A stretch of DNA of 7,986 nt from Acidovorax sp. (lineage in GTDB: Bacteria; Pseudomonadota; Gammaproteobacteria; Burkholderiales; Burkholderiaceae_C): contig WOZN01000049.1 of NCBI GenBank assembly GCA_011620245.1, positions 1 to 7,986 on the forward strand, in the 5' to 3' direction. The notes beneath the pieces are model-generated. The model made no database searches, was not told the origin of the DNA, and saw only the letters and a list, made by a program, of their open reading frames with translations. The first letter of the stretch is position 1. Each line of letters opens with the position of its first letter. Positions 6,464-7,986 of the stretch are shown here, one piece after another. The position numbers were made by a program, and so were the translations under genes.

Positions 6464-6492
6464 GGATTTCTGTGGATAACTTTGTTGATATC
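6464..6492 (+). repeat. Direct repeat A with a DnaA box
   Basis: The core TGTGGATAA-CT-TTGTTGATATC (6471-6492) recurs at 6805-6826 with only two base differences, both in the spacer. Similarity extends leftward through GGATTTC. The first 9-mer is a perfect DnaA box, and the TTGTTGATA part resembles a weak second box. Confidence 0.85.
6471..6479 (+). promoter_or_regulatory. DnaA box 1
   Basis: TGTGGATAA is the reverse complement of TTATCCACA, the highest-affinity DnaA box. It lies 86 bp upstream of the chosen priA start codon and reads toward priA on the minus strand as TTATCCACAG. Confidence 0.7.
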
Positions 6493-6599
6493 CTGCCAGG
6501 ATTCCCCGCAAAGCCGCATGGATGCTGGCCTGGAACAGATTGCCCGGAAAAATGGCATAGGTAAAAAATCCTTATGAATCAATCGTCTGAAGGATTTTC

Positions 6600-6755
6600 A
6601 TGGGAAATTCTGTGCTAGCGCTGCTGTCTGCGTTTTTGCTGCACCACATCACGATTTATGTGCATAAGTTGTTCTGCCAGGTTCGTCAAGAGGGGAAAAC
6701 GCCCCCGATTTGTGCTAGCCAATGGCGGCACTCCTCAAAAATTACTTCAATTTAG
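6600..6755 (+). CDS. Possible small membrane protein, 51 residues
   Basis: ATG 6600 is preceded by GAAGGA at 6589-6594, five bases away, a good Shine-Dalgarno for such a short frame. The product would begin MGNSVLALLSAFLLHHITIY, a plausible single membrane segment (residues 4-20), followed by a cytosolic tail with lysines and arginines and two cysteines, ending in TAG. I recognise no family. It runs on the plus strand, opposite to both neighbours, and its codons are not GC-biased like the flanking genes. DnaA box 2 lies within it. It may be a real small protein or a chance frame in regulatory DNA. Confidence 0.3.
   Translation: MGNSVLALLSAFLLHHITIYVHKLFCQVRQEGKTPPICASQWRHSSKITSI
6659..6667 (+). 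promoter_or_regulatory. DnaA box 2
   Basis: TGTGCATAA is the reverse complement of TTATGCACA and fits the consensus TTATNCACA exactly. It is in the same orientation as the other three boxes, 188 bp from box 1. Confidence 0.55.
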
Positions 6756-6759
6756 CCTG

Positions 6760-6772
6760 CAACTGTTTGATT
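6760..6772 (-). promoter_or_regulatory. IHF consensus site 2
   Basis: The plus strand reads CAACTGTTTGATT, a perfect match to YAANNNNTTGATW. It lies 33 bp from DnaA box 3, close to the spacing between IHF site 1 and DnaA box 1. Confidence 0.45.
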
Positions 6773-6796
6773 TCATGGGGTATTTGCAAGAAGTTC

Positions 6797-6826
6797 GGAA
6801 TTTCTGTGGATAAGCTTGTTGATATC
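6797..6826 (+). repeat. Direct repeat B with a DnaA box
   Basis: TGTGGATAA-GC-TTGTTGATATC at 6805-6826 duplicates the element at 6471-6492. The left flank GGAATTTC corresponds to GGATTTC in copy A with one inserted base. The two copies are 334 bp apart. Confidence 0.85.
6805..6813 (+). promoter_or_regulatory. DnaA box 3
   Basis: TGTGGATAA is a perfect strong DnaA box, identical to box 1, within the duplicated element and 146 bp from box 2. Confidence 0.7.
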
Positions 6827-6910
6827 TTTTGCGTTTTGCTTCCAAACCCTTGAAATGACACAGTTTGGACAGATTGCTTACAAATAAGGCAAGGAAGCAA
6901 AACCGTTAAA

Positions 6911-6923
6911 AATCAACAACTTG
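6911..6923 (+). promoter_or_regulatory. IHF consensus site 3
   Basis: AATCAACAACTTG matches WATCARNNNNTTR without mismatch. It follows an A-rich run (TTAAAAATC), which favours IHF binding, and lies between DnaA boxes 3 and 4. Confidence 0.5.
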
Positions 6924-7002
6924 GCATCGTTCCTCCCCGTTGCCACAAATCATTTGGAGGAGGGGCATGGGCCACCGAGGGCGATGGAGCTGGCGCCCGT
7001 TT

Positions 7003-7011
7003 TGTGCATAA
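7003..7011 (+). promoter_or_regulatory. DnaA box 4
   Basis: TGTGCATAA fits TTATNCACA exactly on the reverse strand and has the same orientation as boxes 1-3. It is 92 bp beyond the hemE stop codon. Confidence 0.55.
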
Positions 7012-7034
7012 CCATGACAGGGATGCCACCATGC

Positions 7035-7084
7035 CGCGCATATCCGCGCATATCCGGGCATATCCGGGCATATCCGGGCATATG
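7035..7084 (+). repeat. Five-unit 10-bp tandem repeat
   Basis: Two units of CGCGCATATC are followed by two of CGGGCATATC and a final CGGGCATATG. The 10-bp period is close to one DNA helical turn. The array begins about 18 bp past the hemE stop codon in the hemE 3' untranslated region. Copy number is likely variable between strains through replication slippage. Confidence 0.9.
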
Positions 7085-7090
7085 GCCCGG
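7074..7090 (-). terminator. GC-rich hairpin after hemE
   Basis: CCGGGC (7074-7079) pairs with GCCCGG (7085-7090) around a five-base loop, 13 bases after the hemE stop codon on the minus strand. No T tract follows, so this is at best a weak or Rho-assisted terminator, or an mRNA 3'-end stabiliser. It uses the last unit of the tandem repeat, and other units could pair alternatively. Confidence 0.3.
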
Positions 7091-7102
7091 CTGCCCCCCG
7101 GT

Positions 7103-7986
7103 TCAGCGCTGGCGTTGTGCCCGCGAGTGGCCGTGCACCGCTTCGACCAGCGCCGTCACATGCTCGGGCGGGGTGAACTGGCTGATGCCGTGGCCCAGGT
7201 TGAAGATATGGGTGGGGCCGGTGGTGGACCGGTCGGTGTGGGGTGCGCCAAAGCTGTCCAGCACCTTGTGCACCTGCTGCACGATTTGCGCGGGCGGGGC
7301 AAACAGCACGTTGGGGTCGATGTTGCCCTGCAGGGCCTTGCCGGGGCCGCCCACCTGGCCGCCGACGATAGCGCGCGCCTTGCCCAGGTTGGCCGTCCAG
7401 TCCAGGCCCAGCACTTCGCAGTCGATGTCCTTCATGTCGTCAAGCCAGATGCCGCCGCCCTTGGTGAAGACGATGCGGGGCACGTCCTGGCCATCCACGC
7501 CGGTGCGCTTCAATTGCGCCAGCACGCGCTTCGTGCAGGCCAGGCTGAATTCCTGGAACGCGCCATCGGCCAGCACGCCGCCCCAGCTGTCAAAAATCAT
7601 CACCGCCTGGGCACCGGCGTCGATCTGGGCATTCAGATACGCGGCCACGCTGTCGGCGTTGACGGCCAGGATGCGGTGCATCAGGTCGGGGCGGCTGTAC
7701 ATCAGCGTCTTGACCAGGCGGTAGTCATCGCTGCCCTTGCCTTCGACCATGTAGCAGGCCAGCGTCCAGGGGCTGCCCGAAAAGCCGATCAGCGGAACAC
7801 GTCCATTGAGCGCCTTGCGGATGCTGGTGACGGCGTCGAACACGTAGCGCAGCTTGTCCATGTCGGGCACGGCCAGCTGTTCAACAGCGGCTTCGTCGCG
7901 TACCACCCGGGCAAAACGCGGGCCTTCACCTTCGGCAAACGACAGGCCCAGGCCCATGGCGTCGGGCACGGTGAGGATGTCGCTGA
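7103..7986 (-). CDS. hemE: Uroporphyrinogen decarboxylase HemE (N-terminus outside window)
   Basis: HemE removes four carboxyl groups from uroporphyrinogen III to give coproporphyrinogen III, in the cytosol, without a cofactor, in haem biosynthesis. About 294 residues of an expected 360-370 are present. The frame is open through the window edge, where it reads [16 protein letters not shown]; the Asp of that motif (codon 7981-7979) corresponds to catalytic Asp86 of the human enzyme. Other active-site landmarks are [18 protein letters not shown] (the Tyr equivalent to human Tyr164), [30 protein letters not shown] and the C-terminal [15 protein letters not shown] (His equivalent to human His339). 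The TIM-barrel sequence is intact and ends in TGA at 7105-7103. The gene runs in the same direction as priA but is 717 bp from it, so the two are unlikely to form a simple operon. Confidence 0.97.
   Translation of the reverse strand, partial: SDILTVPDAMGLGLSFAEGEGPRFARVVRDEAAVEQLAVPDMDKLRYVFDAVTSIRKALNGRVPLIGFSGSPWTLACYMVEGKGSDDYRLVKTLMYSRPDLMHRILAVNADSVAAYLNAQIDAGAQAVMIFDSWGGVLADGAFQEFSLACTKRVLAQLKRTGVDGQDVPRIVFTKGGGIWLDDMKDIDCEVLGLDWTANLGKARAIVGGQVGGPGKALQGNIDPNVLFAPPAQIVQQVHKVLDSFGAPHTDRSTTGPTHIFNLGHGISQFTPPEHVTALVEAVHGHSRAQRQR

Larger units (their letters stand above)
6386..7102. promoter_or_regulatory. Long hemE-priA intergenic region, candidate DnaA/IHF-responsive locus
   Basis: The 717 bp between hemE and priA are clearly less GC-rich than the genes and contain no conserved protein gene that I recognise. 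They hold four perfect DnaA-box matches (TGTGNATAA) at 6471, 6659, 6805 and 7003, all in one orientation. They also hold three perfect IHF-consensus matches (6428, 6760, 6911), a duplicated 22-bp element, GTGGAG repeats next to priA, and a 10-bp tandem repeat next to hemE. The left end must include the priA leader and promoter, but I cannot point to convincing -35/-10 hexamers. The density of DnaA and IHF motifs suggests a site where DnaA is titrated, reactivated or used as a regulator. Function is inferred from motifs only. Confidence 0.55.

Noticed and set aside
6386..6511. Upstream extension of priA to TTG 6511
   Set aside because: The 42 extra residues are unlike any PriA N-terminus and would place the DnaA box and palindrome inside coding sequence. 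GTG 6385 lies just before the first conserved strand.
6912..6938. Minus-strand GGGAGG followed by ATG (6926-6924)
   Set aside because: The frame is only four codons long (MPSC then stop), so the ribosome-site resemblance has nothing to translate.
7035..7084. CRISPR-like array
   Set aside because: Units are 10 bp and directly abutting with no spacers, so this is a minisatellite, not a CRISPR array.
6386..7102. Main chromosomal origin (oriC)
   Set aside because: No dnaA, dnaN, gyrB or rpmH is in view, boxes are widely spaced, and no clear AT-rich unwinding element of 13-mers is visible. A DnaA control site is the more cautious reading.
6921..7724. Plus-strand frame of 267 codons across the tandem repeat and hemE
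   Set aside because: It runs through the 10-bp repeat and then antisense to the well-conserved hemE; composition is Ser/Pro/Arg/Trp-rich with no family resemblance.

Overview
The window is GC-rich chromosomal DNA from a beta-proteobacterium. It is most likely Burkholderiales, family Comamonadaceae (Acidovorax-like). Three things suggest this: strong G/C third-position bias, a priA-hemE neighbourhood that I recall as typical of Burkholderiales, and a short dispersed repeat containing GATAGCTG and GCGCTTAT that I recall as abundant in Comamonadaceae intergenic DNA. The family assignment rests on memory and was not tested by a search.

Layout. Positions 1-225 hold a leader and possibly the 5' end of an unknown gene leaving the window on the minus strand. 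Positions 226-1179 (+) encode an AEC (auxin efflux carrier) family transporter. A dispersed repeat follows at 1189-1230. Positions 1322-2061 (+) carry a type II toxin-antitoxin module, a Phd/YefM antitoxin and a VapC/FitB-type PIN-domain toxin that overlap by 4 bp. A 10-bp-armed inverted repeat spanning the antitoxin start codon is the likely autoregulatory operator. Positions 2062-2346 are an orphan intergenic stretch. Positions 2347-4082 (+) form a two-gene unit: an ArsP/UPF0718-like permease, then a 79-residue thioredoxin-fold protein with a CANC active site. A second repeat copy lies between this unit and the convergent priA.

The minus strand carries priA (4250-6385, replication restart helicase) and hemE (7103 to beyond the right edge, uroporphyrinogen decarboxylase, lacking its N-terminus). 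Between them are 717 bp (6386-7102) with no recognisable conserved gene. This stretch is less GC-rich and dense in sequence signals. It has four perfect matches to the DnaA-box consensus TGTGNATAA, all in the same orientation, and three perfect matches to the IHF consensus. Two of the DnaA boxes lie inside a duplicated 22-bp element. There is also a small ORF (51 codons) with a good ribosome binding site, and a five-unit 10-bp tandem repeat just after hemE.

The most interesting feature is this hemE-priA region. It resembles a DnaA/IHF control locus (a titration or reactivation site, a DnaA-regulated priA leader, or less likely an origin) placed directly upstream of the replication restart helicase gene. 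This is inferred from motif matches only. The other genes look like normal accessory or housekeeping genes with intact key residues. PriA has an unusually short interdomain region where the winged-helix domain would be expected, partly made of AT-richer, repeat-like sequence.
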